Assembly (NCBI RefSeq): GCF_001941425.1
Contig: NZ_CP009244.1
Span: 930,001-994,000, forward strand
DNA from: Corynebacterium ammoniagenes DSM 20306
GTDB taxonomy: Bacteria > Actinomycetota > Actinomycetes > Mycobacteriales > Mycobacteriaceae
Length of the DNA stretch: 64,000 nucleotides
Direction of reading: 5' to 3'
This document shows, piece after piece, positions 33,584-43,000 of the stretch; positions within the stretch are counted from its first letter, which is position 1, and each line of letters starts with the position of its first letter. The notes under the pieces are model-generated. The model searched no databases, was not told the DNA's origin, and saw only the letters and a program-made list of their open reading frames with translations. The position numbers and the translations under genes were made by a program.

Positions 33584-34444
33584 TCACCCGTCAAAACTGA
33601 AATTAGTTTGATGATCGGTTCTATAAATAGGCCGTACTAACCCGTTACCCCTTGCGAGCGCAAGAATCATTTCTCCGAAGCTGAGGTAGATCAGGGAGAA
33701 GGCTCTAACTTGTCCTATGAACTGGTACCGCAATTGATGAAAACGCGCGGGTTCACTCTTCAGTAGTTCAAACGTCTCGGTGTGTTTACCTGCATGCACA
33801 TAACCCCCATAGAACAAAATAGAAATAATTTTTTCCGGGTCAATTTCGTTTTTATCTCGCTCCCGCGGTGGGGGCGACCGCGCTGTCAAACTTGGAAGTA
33901 CCCGCTCAATGAAAATATCGTCAAAATACTCTGTTTGCAGCTCTTTAGCGGCTGTAAGGAGCGGCTTAAGGAATGTTTGATTCAGTTGTTCAAATTCTTG
34001 AGGCTCCAATTGGTTGCGCGAAATCTTTTGGATCAGATTGTTCACGTTCCTGAACGTCATGCCAGGCTCATCATTGGAATAGAGCTGCCTAAAAGTAAGG
34101 CATACAGAGCGCATGTCGTGGTCACTGATAATTTTGAAATCTTGACCTTGTGGCCGCTCACGATTTGAGACCCAAGTTGAGCTGTAGCCTGACCAAAGCG
34201 GATCGCACTGTGCGACTGCAGAGCATCTATCTACATATTGCTGAAGATTATCCAGTTGCTGTTTTTCGAGTTCAATTCGAAACGGGAATTGATTAGTGTA
34301 ATTGCCAAGTTTGAATCCGTGGACAAGGGCTACCCACTGAAGCGTCGCGTTCTTAGGTGCTTTCATTACGCGTCTGAACGGAACGAACTTTGTATTTTCT
34401 TCTGTATAGTCGATGGGGATCATGGTTTCCAATTTTAATCTCAT
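33584..34444 (-). CDS. orphan protein of unknown function
   Basis: 286 aa (MRLKLETMIPIDYTEENTKF; an internal ATG at residue 8 may be the true start). No recognised domain, signal peptide or membrane segment. The sequence is mixed helical, with segments such as 'GMTFRNVNNLIQKISRNQLEP' and 'LLTAAKELQTEYFDDIFIERVLPSL', and the C-terminal 'ISILFYGGYVHAGKHTETFELL'. It looks like a soluble helical cargo protein. It is more AT-rich than the flanking core genes and stands alone just beyond a tRNA gene, which suggests acquisition by transfer. A defence or toxin role is possible but nothing in the sequence shows it. Confidence 0.6.
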   Translation of the reverse strand: MRLKLETMIPIDYTEENTKFVPFRRVMKAPKNATLQWVALVHGFKLGNYTNQFPFRIELEKQQLDNLQQYVDRCSAVAQCDPLWSGYSSTWVSNRERPQGQDFKIISDHDMRSVCLTFRQLYSNDEPGMTFRNVNNLIQKISRNQLEPQEFEQLNQTFLKPLLTAAKELQTEYFDDIFIERVLPSLTARSPPPRERDKNEIDPEKIISILFYGGYVHAGKHTETFELLKSEPARFHQLRYQFIGQVRAFSLIYLSFGEMILALARGNGLVRPIYRTDHQTNFSFDG

Positions 34445-34690
34445 CTATCGTTTTGCTTTGCTCGTGTAAGTCTGGTGCCGCGTCAGTGGTATTTTGTTAG
34501 ACACAACAGGGCTAGTAAATCGAGGGATTGAACCGTTTGCTAACCCTAACGGCAATATCTGGCCGAAATAGAAAGCCCACTCGATTCTGATATGGGGCCC
34601 GCTTCTGCTCTCTGTCGAGTCTGAATCCGCCGCTGATGCGGGGGTCTATTAATCGGTGCGCGTTGAACGCTGGCGCTGCAAAGCTTTGGG

Positions 34691-35440
34691 TTAAGACATC
34701 TGGCTGCTGATACGACGAGCAGCTTGCAGAACATTTGCTTGATGCTTAAGGATATCCTCGGCGTTTGTAAGGCCATCATGACCAGTGATGTTGATGGATG
34801 CAATGACCGTGTCATCTCCATTTCGAATCGGCGCAGTTAAGCTCACGGTTCCGTGGCTGCGCTCTGAAGCACTGACGAAAATTCCAGTGTCCAGAATCTG
34901 TTCGATATCAGCGCGAAGAGTCTCAGGAGTCTGTACCTTCTGGTCCGCCAACGGGGTCGAATCGGCGGCTTCGATAATGCGCTCTTGCTCTTCGGCAGGT
35001 TTATGTGCGAGCAATACCTTGCCACCGCCGAGGGTGAGCGAGAGGACCTGCCCGATCGGAAACTCATATCCCAATGCGTTCGGGGCTTCGACGCGCGAAA
35101 TGAGAATTCGCTGGTCTCCAGAGGGGACAAAAACCGACGAGGTCAAAGAGGTGACTGCCGTTAGATCTCGAAGGATTGGCGGGGAAATAAGCGCAAGGCG
35201 GTCCTGGAGCAGAAACGCATGTGCATGGGGGAGTACTTGCGGTCCAAGGGTATATCCGTTGGGCGCTTGTTTGAGATAAAGACGGCGTTCCAGGGTTCCC
35301 AAAATGCGTTTGGTCGTCGCAATGTGCAAGCCGGTCGCTTTAGAAATCTGCGTAAGCGTCAGCGGATCGCTCGAAGAGGAGACGCATTCAATGACATCGA
35401 ACGCTCGTTCAAGCGTTCGACCCTGGTTATTTTCAGCCAA
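34691..35440 (-). CDS. IclR-family transcriptional regulator
   Basis: About 249 aa from a TTG at 35440, chosen because AGAGAGG lies 7 bases upstream and because the longer frame from 35503 adds a basic extension atypical for the family. The N-terminal winged helix is 'LTLTQISKATGLHIATTKRILGTLERRLYL', and the C-terminal effector domain has 'SVFVPSGDQRILISRVE', 'GQVLSLTLGGGKVLLA' and 'GIFVSASERSHGTVSLTAPI'. IclR proteins usually control a neighbouring catabolic operon in response to its substrate. The dehydrogenase-RraA fusion and transporter genes are transcribed divergently from it across 183 bp, so they are the likely targets. Confidence 0.9.
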   Translation of the reverse strand: MAENNQGRTLERAFDVIECVSSSSDPLTLTQISKATGLHIATTKRILGTLERRLYLKQAPNGYTLGPQVLPHAHAFLLQDRLALISPPILRDLTAVTSLTSSVFVPSGDQRILISRVEAPNALGYEFPIGQVLSLTLGGGKVLLAHKPAEEQERIIEAADSTPLADQKVQTPETLRADIEQILDTGIFVSASERSHGTVSLTAPIRNGDDTVIASINITGHDGLTNAEDILKHQANVLQAARRISSQMS

Positions 35441-35623
35441 CTTTTTACCTCTCTTAGCGGCGACGCGTGCTTTAAGTATGTTCCACAACCTTGTGCGAAA
35501 CAAGTTATCACCCGCTGAAATATTTTTCTTGAATCACGATTGACATTCAGTGCGCGGTAGGTCACAATTTCTTCTATTCACTTCATGGAGTGATAGCAAT
35601 TATCATCTAGTGATAGAGGGGCT

Positions 35624-36997
35624 ATGAGAGTCGCAATTTTGGGTCTAGGAGAAGCCGGCAAGATGTATGCTGCTGCTTTTGCTGAAAAGGGCCATGAAGT
35701 TCAAGGGTTTGATGTTCGTGAAGTCGAACCACTGGCTGGTGTCACGATTGCAGAATCCGTCGGCAGTGCCGTAGCGGATGCAGAGCTGATCATCAGTTTG
35801 GTGGCAGCGCGCGCCGCAGTGATCGTCGCCGAGGAAACGCGAGCAAGTGCCTCACCAGGCGCGGTATACATCGACTTGAATTCGGCTGCGCCTAGTCGAA
35901 AGCAAGAAGTCGCTGGCGTACTCGGTCCAGAAATCAAGATGGTCGACGGGGCAGTCATCGGTTCCGTGATGCGATATGGAGCAAAGGTTCACTTGCTGCT
36001 CGCAGGGGCGCATGCTGATGAAGCTGCTCGCGCAATGCAAGCCATCGATGCAGATACCGAAGCTATTGGTGGTGAAATCGGTGACGCATCACAGCGAAAG
36101 TTGCTGCGAAGCGTGTTCATGAAGGGGCTTGGAGCATTGGTGACCGAGTCCATGCGTGCGGGTGAAGAGACTGGTGAAGTCGGCTGGATGCGCAAGCAGA
36201 TTGCAGACGCGGTCGTGGATGGTGAAGCCGCCCTTGATCGTCTGTATGAAGGTACGAAGATTCATGCCACACGACGTTCTTTCGAACTAAAAGACAGCTT
36301 GGCCCAGCTTCAAGAGCACGCGGGTGCGTCGGTGAATTGGCCGGTTACCCGCGGAGCTTTGGACGTTCATTCGTACTGGTCACGCGAAGGCCAGTCTGAT
36401 CTATCCGCGGAATTGGCAAAAGTGCCTACTGCAGCAATCGGGGACGGCGGTGACCGCTTGGGGTTGGTGGATTCCGCGATCAAACAAACTTGGCCATCTC
36501 GACCAATAGCGGGCAAAGCTTTTACTATCCACACCCGCGAAGGCGACAACCAAGCTTTGCACCGAGCCCTAAAAGAAGTAGTCCCTGGCGACATCCTCGT
36601 AGTTTCCGGCGGCGGATTCACCGAGCGTGCACTCATGGGCGAATTAATCGCACAACGCGCACAAAACGCGGGCATCATTGGAATGATTATCGATGGCGCA
36701 GTACGTGATGTAGATGAGCTAGCAAAGCTTGATTTTCCAGTATGGGCGCGGGCAGTTTCCCCAGCAGGTCCGTACAAGACCGGACCGGGAAGGCTGGGCG
36801 TCGACGTCTCAATCGGTGGTGTTGTTTGCCGTCACCGCGACTATGTCGTAGCAGATGCGGATGGCGTTGTAGTCGTGCCAGCTGAAAGCGCCGAGCAGGT
36901 CCTTAGCTCTGGACAAGCAGTTGTCAAAGATGAAGCTGAACGCCGCACAAAGATCCAACGAGAAATAGCCAAGAAGACGGCCGACCAGGTCACTTAA
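35624..36997 (+). CDS. fusion of a 3-hydroxyacid-dehydrogenase-like domain and an RraA-like aldolase domain
   Basis: 457 aa. Residues 1-250 are a 6-phosphogluconate/3-hydroxyisobutyrate dehydrogenase-like protein of the DUF1932 type: Rossmann 'AILGLGEAGKMYAAAFAEKGHEV', 'YIDLNSAAPSRKQEVAGVL' (substrate loop), 'VDGAVIGSV' and 'QRKLLRSVFMKGLGALVTESM' (catalytic Lys region). Residues 265-450 are an RraA-like domain (4-hydroxy-4-methyl-2-oxoglutarate aldolase / oxaloacetate decarboxylase family): 'VPTAAIGDGGDRLG', 'GDILVVSGGG', 'ALMGELIAQRAQNAGIIGMIIDGAVRDVDEL' with the conserved Arg-Asp, and 'FPVWARAVSP'. Normally these are separate proteins, and the fusion suggests consecutive steps on a branched hydroxy acid. 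AGAGGGG precedes the ATG. The permease genes follow 29 bp later. Confidence 0.88.
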   Translation: MRVAILGLGEAGKMYAAAFAEKGHEVQGFDVREVEPLAGVTIAESVGSAVADAELIISLVAARAAVIVAEETRASASPGAVYIDLNSAAPSRKQEVAGVLGPEIKMVDGAVIGSVMRYGAKVHLLLAGAHADEAARAMQAIDADTEAIGGEIGDASQRKLLRSVFMKGLGALVTESMRAGEETGEVGWMRKQIADAVVDGEAALDRLYEGTKIHATRRSFELKDSLAQLQEHAGASVNWPVTRGALDVHSYWSREGQSDLSAELAKVPTAAIGDGGDRLGLVDSAIKQTWPSRPIAGKAFTIHTREGDNQALHRALKEVVPGDILVVSGGGFTERALMGELIAQRAQNAGIIGMIIDGAVRDVDELAKLDFPVWARAVSPAGPYKTGPGRLGVDVSIGGVVCRHRDYVVADADGVVVVPAESAEQVLSSGQAVVKDEAERRTKIQREIAKKTADQVT

Positions 36998-37026
36998 GAA
37001 AAGAATAGAAAGGAGGGAGGACTGAC

Positions 37027-38376
37027 ATGCCTATCGCCCTAATCGCATTGGTGGTCTTTATCGCCGTCATTGTCGTGTGGAACGTGGTGTTCAAGCGAAA
37101 TATGGCCGAAGCCATGCTCGTTGGATTCTTAGCAACATTGTTGTTTGCTGGTGGCAATGCTCCGGAATACGTTGTCTCAGGAGTATCAAATGCCATTGAG
37201 AACGAAGTCCTCTTCGCCGCTGCAGCATTCGTATTCATGACCTACTTTGTGCAGCAAACCGGAGTAATGGACAAACTCATTGCGATCTTAAGTTCTGCAC
37301 TTGGTCGTCTTCCTGGAGGTCCTGCGCTGGTCGATACCGTGGCATCAGGTGCCATGGGTGCCTTGGCGGGTGGCTCCAACACCGGAAATGCCGCGGCCAG
37401 TGGTTCCATCACCGGCCCCTGGATGGTGCGGACCGGATGGACGCCACATCGCGCGGCCACAGTTATTGCTGGAAACGCGGGTCTTGGTGCAGCACTTCCT
37501 CCAAGCGCCTCAATGGTCATCATGATTGGCTTCGCGGGCACGTTTGTGACCACGAGCCAGGTCTACCTAGCCTTGTTGATTGCCGGAATGTACCAGGTGA
37601 TATATCGCGTCTTTCTTACCATTTGGTTTGTTTACCGAGACGGAATCAAAGCTGAAACCGGTGCAGAACACGTCCCACTCAAGGTGACGATGAAGCGCGG
37701 CTGGCCATCGACATTAATCTTCTTTGGCGCAGTGATCCCAATTTTCATGACCGTCGGCCCGCTGGCTAACGCGCTGAAAGCATCGCCTGTTGGTGACGCG
37801 ATGGACGATATCTCCCTGATTATGTGGATCCCTATCCTCATTATTTTCATCAGCGGCGTTGTGGCGTGGAAAGACCTTCCCAAATCACCCAAAGCCTGGT
37901 GGAAATTTATGGAAGGTGGAATCTCTCACTTCTATACCATCGGTGCCATCTTGTTCTTCGCTATCCTCGCCAGTGAAATCCTCGCTCAGCTCGGCCTTGA
38001 TCGCGATGTCAACATGGTGTTGGAGAACCTGAATCTTCCTCAGTGGCTGTTGGTCGTTCTTGTCGGACTGCTAGTTGTGGCTGTAGCTGGCCCGCTGTCA
38101 TCATCGGCGACGCTCAGTGCCGTGGGACAAGTTTCCCTCTTTGCCATGGTCGGTGCCGGTGTGGAACCAATCCTTGCGTTGATTGCGATTTTGGTATTCG
38201 CCTCCACTGAAGGTGCATCGCCGCCTGCATCTGGTTCAATCTTCGTTGCTTGCGGTATTACCGGTGCCAAACCTGAAAAGACCTTCATTCCGCTGGTGAT
38301 CTATTACGTCGTTCCGTTCTTTATCCTTGGCGTGCTCATCGCCATTGGAGTAATCCCCGTCCCGACTGGAGGATAG
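37027..38376 (+). CDS. ion-transporter superfamily permease (TRAP DctM-like)
   Basis: 449 aa, about 12 hydrophobic segments, with a strong AAGGAGGGAGG ribosome-binding site. Characteristic re-entrant-loop segments rich in Gly/Ser/Ala are seen twice: 'GGSNTGNAAASGSITGPWMV...AGLGAALPPSASMVIM' in the first half and 'GPLSSSATLSAVGQVSLF...STEGASPPASGSIFVA' in the second half, as in TRAP large subunits. No periplasmic binding protein or conventional DctQ gene is present, but a small two-helix protein gene follows 2 bp later. It probably imports the organic acid degraded by the upstream fusion enzyme. Confidence 0.8.
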   Translation: MPIALIALVVFIAVIVVWNVVFKRNMAEAMLVGFLATLLFAGGNAPEYVVSGVSNAIENEVLFAAAAFVFMTYFVQQTGVMDKLIAILSSALGRLPGGPALVDTVASGAMGALAGGSNTGNAAASGSITGPWMVRTGWTPHRAATVIAGNAGLGAALPPSASMVIMIGFAGTFVTTSQVYLALLIAGMYQVIYRVFLTIWFVYRDGIKAETGAEHVPLKVTMKRGWPSTLIFFGAVIPIFMTVGPLANALKASPVGDAMDDISLIMWIPILIIFISGVVAWKDLPKSPKAWWKFMEGGISHFYTIGAILFFAILASEILAQLGLDRDVNMVLENLNLPQWLLVVLVGLLVVAVAGPLSSSATLSAVGQVSLFAMVGAGVEPILALIAILVFASTEGASPPASGSIFVACGITGAKPEKTFIPLVIYYVVPFFILGVLIAIGVIPVPTGG

Positions 38377-38378
38377 CA

Positions 38379-38630
38379 ATGAAACAGTCAATAAATCGAG
38401 TAAGCACGATGCTTTTCGCTCTATCGATGATTTTGTTCTTCATCCTAGGATTCATCATCGTATTCGGGCAGGCGTTCGGCATTATTATCCAAAATGGTGG
38501 CATCGTATCCGGAGTTTATAGCCAATTTGCACAGCCATCCATTGCTTTGGCTGTGATTGCAAGCCTGTTCGGTTTCATCGCCTACAACACCGTTGAAAAG
38601 AAACCTCAGCTTGAAGAAGATGAGGATTAG
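38379..38630 (+). CDS. small membrane protein, putative permease partner
   Basis: 83 aa starting 2 bp after the permease stop with GGAGG upstream. Two hydrophobic helices (about 10-38 and 53-72) and an acidic C-terminal tail (ending EEDED). It is about half the length of a normal TRAP small subunit (DctQ, about 160 aa), so it may be a reduced small subunit or an unrelated accessory. Its tight coupling to the permease gene supports a joint function. Confidence 0.75.
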   Translation: MKQSINRVSTMLFALSMILFFILGFIIVFGQAFGIIIQNGGIVSGVYSQFAQPSIALAVIASLFGFIAYNTVEKKPQLEEDED

Positions 38631-38712
38631 TCCATCCGTCGAATCTTGCAAGCACCTGGACTCTGAGTCTTCAGCTTGGAAGGCTGAGGTATCACCACGT
38701 CTTTTCATGACA

Positions 38713-38753
38713 AATGGCCGTTGATCCGAATTCTAATCGGGCCAACGGCCATT
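38713..38753. terminator. bidirectional terminator between the transport operon and hmp
   Basis: AATGGCCGTTG.tCCGA...TCGGgccaACGGCCATT hairpin. It lies between convergent genes and can end both transcripts. No long T-tract. Confidence 0.65.
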
Positions 38754-38809
38754 GTGGTGCCTAGACGCACTGTCTGGAAAGTGCCTTTGCGGCACGCCTA
38801 GGCAAGTTC

Positions 38810-39982
38810 TTAGTTGATCAACCAGTCATTCGGGCTAAACAGCTCAAACTTGACCGATGCCGGCTTCGCGTCATGCTCGAGGCCATCAAGACCGGTGCGG
38901 ATGGCTTGGAGGAAGGTGTTACCGCCGCAGATGTATACATCGGCGCCGACGAGGTTGTGGGCGGAGACATCGAGAAGCTGGCCTTCGCTGCGAGAAGCTG
39001 AAACAAGCTGGCAATTATCGAGCTGACCTGCGAGTGCGCGGATGTGGCCTTCCTGTGCCCAGGACTCGGCGGAGTCATCAGCGTGCAGGTAGAGAACTTC
39101 GCGGTTGGCATTGTTTTGTGCCAGGTACGCGAGCATGCCGACCATCGGGGTAGAGCCGATGCCGGAGGAAATCAGCACAGCTGGGCGATCGGAGTCCTGA
39201 AGGACGAGCTCGCCTGCTGCGAGGGTGGCTTCGATGGTGTCACCGACATTGACGGCTTCACGCAGGTGATTGGAGACCTCACCGTCAGTTTCCACGGCGA
39301 TGCGATACTGAGTCGAGTCGCCACCAATGATTGAGTACTGGCGCAGCTGACGTGCACCGTCGGGCAGCTTGACACCCACTGAGGTGTACTGGCCTGGCTG
39401 TGGTTCGGTGAAATCGCCCTCGAGGACGTATTCGGTAACGCGCTCGGTCAGTTCGTTCTTCTCGATGACCTTTGCTTCGCGGAAGACGTCTCCTGGTTCA
39501 ACGCCATCGGATGCGTACAAAATCTTCTCGTGGTCGATGAGGATTCCGGCCATGATCCAGTACACCGCAGACCATGCTTCGGCGACCTCTGGAGTGACGG
39601 CCTCGCCAAGGACTTCCGCCACTGCAGCTAGGAGGTGATCGTGGACGATCTGGTACTGATCTTCGGTGATTCCGAGGGATACGTGCTTGTGAGCAATGCG
39701 GTTGAGGAGCTCGACTGGATCTGGTGCGTTGGGGTCAACCAACATGGTTGCGAAGGTTGCAACGGATGCAGCCAGTGCCTTTTGCTGTTCGCCAGACTTT
39801 TGATTGCCACGGTTAAAGGTATTGCGCAGCAACTCTGGATGAGCCGAGAACATCATGTTGTAGAAGGTGTTCGCGATGGTCTCGATGTTTTCGCCAACTA
39901 CTGGGAGCGTGGCTTTAACGATTTCTTCGTGCGCAGGTGAGAGTCGCTGAGCCTTAGTAGTAGGCTTAGTCGTGACGAACAT
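38810..39982 (-). CDS. hmp: flavohaemoglobin, nitric oxide dioxygenase
   Basis: 390 aa, normal length. N-terminal globin domain (about 10-145) with the haem-ligating His in 'NRIAHKHVSLGI', then a ferredoxin-reductase module: FAD site 'LRQYSIIGG', NAD(P) site 'ISSGIGSTPMVGML' and C-terminal 'YICGGNTFLQAI'. It converts NO and oxygen to nitrate using NAD(P)H, protecting against nitrosative stress. The ATG at 39982 is preceded by GGAGGAG. It is a single gene; the 311-bp region upstream presumably carries its control region, but no operator was recognised. Confidence 0.94.
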   Translation of the reverse strand: MFVTTKPTTKAQRLSPAHEEIVKATLPVVGENIETIANTFYNMMFSAHPELLRNTFNRGNQKSGEQQKALAASVATFATMLVDPNAPDPVELLNRIAHKHVSLGITEDQYQIVHDHLLAAVAEVLGEAVTPEVAEAWSAVYWIMAGILIDHEKILYASDGVEPGDVFREAKVIEKNELTERVTEYVLEGDFTEPQPGQYTSVGVKLPDGARQLRQYSIIGGDSTQYRIAVETDGEVSNHLREAVNVGDTIEATLAAGELVLQDSDRPAVLISSGIGSTPMVGMLAYLAQNNANREVLYLHADDSAESWAQEGHIRALAGQLDNCQLVSASRSEGQLLDVSAHNLVGADVYICGGNTFLQAIRTGLDGLEHDAKPASVKFELFSPNDWLIN

Positions 39983-40293
39983 GAAACTCCTCCAAAAGTC
40001 GGAAACAAATGATTAAGTACGACTTTATCCGTGTTTATTAATTCTTCAATATGGGCTTGGTCATATTTGCCCCCATTGCTAAACATGTGAAGTTTCTCGG
40101 AGGGGTAGTCTAGCCAAGAGATTGTGCATGGGCGCAGGGCTTTCGCCGTGGTTTCCTTGGGCATTCAATCTCAGGAATATCGCCGAATAAAATGCCGTCT
40201 GCAGGAAAATATTGACCAGGCTTGCCCCCGGGAATGGGGGAGAGCACTAGGAAACTGGGCTCGCAGCGTCGTTGATAAGGGCAGACTGGATTC
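39983..40293. other. divergent promoter region of hmp and the esterase gene
   Basis: About 310 bp without a credible gene. AT-rich just upstream of hmp (TTTATCCGTGTTTATTAATTC near 40025). Known NO-responsive operators could lie here but none was recognised with confidence. Confidence 0.35.
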
Positions 40294-41208
40294 ATGAACT
40301 ACCTACATCCCGACGCCGAAGCTTTCCTGGATTCCACACGTGATTCGCCACAGCTAGATACCCAAACGCCGGAGAAGAACCGGCACGATCAATTACAGGC
40401 AAGTAGCTCGTGGGGGACAAAGACGGAATTGGCCCAAGTCTTTGATTCGACGATTCGCGGAGTCAACGTGCGGGTGTATATCCCAGCAGTTTCCGAGAAA
40501 ACTGCAGGGGACCAGCCGGCCTTCATCTACTTCCACGGCGGTGGTTGGGTACTTGGTGATGTCGATGTTGCAGATCCGGCAGTCCGCGATATAGCGGCGG
40601 CATCAGAAATGATCTGCATTAGTGTCGATTATCGTCGCGCACCGGAGCATCCTTTCCCTGCTGCGTTGGATGATTGCTTGGCGGTAGTCGATGGAGTGCT
40701 TGCCGGTGAAACGACGCTGGGAATTGATCCGAAGCGGGTTGCTATTGGTGGGGATAGTGCCGGTGGCAATATCGCGGCGGTAATCGCCCAGGAACGACGA
40801 GAGCAGATTGCGCATCAAGTACTTGTTTATCCGGTCATGGATTTATCAAGCTTGGATACCTCGTCGCATCGGAAATACGAGGATGGCTACTACCTGACGC
40901 GTCGTCGATTGGAATACTTTTATGACGCTTACGCTGGTGCGGCGGATCGCAGCGATGTTCGCATGTCGCCGGGGCTGAACCCGGATCTCGCAGGGCTGCC
41001 GCCGGCCACTGTTATTTCGGCAGAACATGATCCGTTAGTAAGCGAAATAAGCAGCTACGCGCAGCGGATGCTGGCGGCCGGCAACGTTGTCAACGCTATG
41101 CAATTTAATGGGCAGGTCCATCCGTTCGTGCAAGTAGGTGGAGTTATTCGAGACGGTAAAATAGCGCGCCGGGTGATTGGGACAGAACTCAAAGCAGCGC
41201 TGCGGTAG
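40294..41208 (+). CDS. alpha/beta hydrolase, HSL/Aes esterase family
   Basis: 304 aa. The oxyanion motif 'YFHGGGWVLGD' (HGGGW) lies near residue 86, the nucleophile elbow 'GGDSAGGNIA' (GDSAG) near 152, a probable acid in 'AEHDPLVSE', and the catalytic His in 'GQVHPFVQ' near 274. These define the hormone-sensitive-lipase (class IV) esterases, cytoplasmic enzymes acting on short-chain acyl esters. No signal peptide. It is transcribed alone and converges on phoD. Confidence 0.9.
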   Translation: MNYLHPDAEAFLDSTRDSPQLDTQTPEKNRHDQLQASSSWGTKTELAQVFDSTIRGVNVRVYIPAVSEKTAGDQPAFIYFHGGGWVLGDVDVADPAVRDIAAASEMICISVDYRRAPEHPFPAALDDCLAVVDGVLAGETTLGIDPKRVAIGGDSAGGNIAAVIAQERREQIAHQVLVYPVMDLSSLDTSSHRKYEDGYYLTRRRLEYFYDAYAGAADRSDVRMSPGLNPDLAGLPPATVISAEHDPLVSEISSYAQRMLAAGNVVNAMQFNGQVHPFVQVGGVIRDGKIARRVIGTELKAALR

Positions 41209-41226
41209 ACCAATTAAAGGCGAAAA

Positions 41227-42885
41227 CTACGAGGTAAAGCCTTGGCCTTTACGCCAGGTCAGGGTGATTTTATCGCTGACGGGAGCTTGCGGGTCACCGA
41301 TGGCGTTGACGCGTAGCCAGTGCATCTCGGCTTCTTCGCGGCGAATCGTCACATAGGAATAGCCGTGGTGGACGAGGTTGACGTGGCGGCAATGTGGGTT
41401 GGCGGCTTGGATGATCTGCTGTGCCGCCGGGGTGAGCGGATTGTTCGGTGGAATGCCGAGAATCTCATCGACATTGGGCGCCGATACCGAAGAGCACACT
41501 AATTCTGCTCCCAACGGGCTAGCGCCGGCAGGCTGATTTGGTGCATGGAGGGTGTGCGCCCATTCGGTGTGAATATCGCCGGTGAGAAAAAGCGGATTGG
41601 CACCGGTGTTGTGATGGTGCTGTTCTAAAACCTGCAGCAAGTTGGCGCGTTCGGTGGTGTAGCCATCCCATTGATCGCCATTGAGCGGCAGGTTGTTGAT
41701 ATTGGAACTCAGCGCGTTAGAGACGGAAGAAACATCCGGATTATTGTGCAAGGCGACGAGGTTGAGCGGGGCGAACATCACGGAATTGCCTAAGATATTC
41801 CAGGCGACATGAGAAGATTCAATCTTATTAATCAGCCAGGTGTACTGTTCACTGCCTAACATTGTGCGTCCGGGGTCGGTAGCAACAGTAGGGGATTTAG
41901 TTTCCTCATCGCGGTAGGTACGCAAGTCCATCAGCGTCAGTTCGGCCAGATCCCCGAAGGTAAAGGAGCGGTAGATATGGCCGTTTTGAGAGGGGCTGGT
42001 TGCGCGGACCGGCATCCACTCGAAGTAGGCCTGCATGGCGGCATCGCGCCGGGTCATCCACTCACCTTGCGTGGCGGGGTCGTGGTTTTCGGCGCCGTGG
42101 GCCCAGGAATTATTGGCGGTTTCGTGGTCATCCCACACGGCAATCCAAGGCAGGGCAGCGTGCGCGGCCTGCAGATTTTCATCGGTGCGGTAGCGCGCGT
42201 ATCGGCGGCGATAGTCATTGAGCGTGCGTAGCTCATGTGCTGGATCATGTAGACGGACAGGTCCGTTGCCGGCGTATTCACCGGAGCCGTATTCGTAGAT
42301 GTAGTCGCCGAGGAATAAGGTGGCATCGAAAAGCTCTGCTCTATTGGCCATATCCCGATACGCGCTGAAATACCCAGATTCCCAATTGGCACACGAGGCC
42401 ACGGCTAGTGTCAGCTGGTCCACCGGGGTGCCCGGAGCGGGAGCCGTCTTGGTGCGACCGGTGGGAGATACCTGTCCGGAATAGCTGCCATTGGTGACAA
42501 TGAAGCGGTAGAAATACACCGTGGCGGGCTGCAGACTAAACGGGTCCACGTGGATGGTGTTATCACGGCTGGAATCTGTGGTTACCACGCCCGTGGCCAC
42601 GATGGTGTGGAAATCTGGGGTGGAGGAGATTTCCCAGCGCACGGAGACTTCTGCTTCCGGCGCGGTAATGCGTGTCCACAACACCACCGAGTTGGAGATG
42701 GGATCGCCCGAGGCCACGCCGTGGGCAAAAGGCGGCGGGGCCGGCTGCGGCTGTGGTCGGTTGGCCAAAGCGGTGGGGATATTGCTGGCGGTAAGCGTTG
42801 CTGCGGCTGCGGTGCCGGCAGCTGTGCCAGCGGCGTAGATAATCTTTCGTCGCGAAATCTTTGGCACACCGATATGATGTGCCAC
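41227..42885 (-). CDS. phoD: secreted PhoD-type alkaline phosphatase/phosphodiesterase
   Basis: 552 aa. The N-terminus 'PKISRRKIIYAAGTAAGTAAAATL' is a Tat signal with the twin arginines, so the folded metalloenzyme is exported. A PhoD N-terminal domain ('FAHGVASGDPISNSVVLWTRI') precedes the catalytic core with 'VASCANWESGYFSAYRDMA', 'LFLGDYIYEYG', 'AVWDDHETANNSW' and 'FLTGDIHTEWAH', the metal ligands of the family. PhoD uses calcium and iron and releases phosphate from esters and diesters outside the cell, normally under phosphate starvation. No Pho box was identified. Confidence 0.93.
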   Translation of the reverse strand: MAHHIGVPKISRRKIIYAAGTAAGTAAAATLTASNIPTALANRPQPQPAPPPFAHGVASGDPISNSVVLWTRITAPEAEVSVRWEISSTPDFHTIVATGVVTTDSSRDNTIHVDPFSLQPATVYFYRFIVTNGSYSGQVSPTGRTKTAPAPGTPVDQLTLAVASCANWESGYFSAYRDMANRAELFDATLFLGDYIYEYGSGEYAGNGPVRLHDPAHELRTLNDYRRRYARYRTDENLQAAHAALPWIAVWDDHETANNSWAHGAENHDPATQGEWMTRRDAAMQAYFEWMPVRATSPSQNGHIYRSFTFGDLAELTLMDLRTYRDEETKSPTVATDPGRTMLGSEQYTWLINKIESSHVAWNILGNSVMFAPLNLVALHNNPDVSSVSNALSSNINNLPLNGDQWDGYTTERANLLQVLEQHHHNTGANPLFLTGDIHTEWAHTLHAPNQPAGASPLGAELVCSSVSAPNVDEILGIPPNNPLTPAAQQIIQAANPHCRHVNLVHHGYSYVTIRREEAEMHWLRVNAIGDPQAPVSDKITLTWRKGQGFTS

Positions 42886-43000
42886 CTGTATAAACCCTGC
42901 AACCGGTCAAGCGGAAGTTCTTGTGCCATTAGCGTGGCGTTAACCTACTGGGGGTCTTCGATCCAGTTCGTCAGGTGTGCACCTAGGTAAGGTTTAGGGC

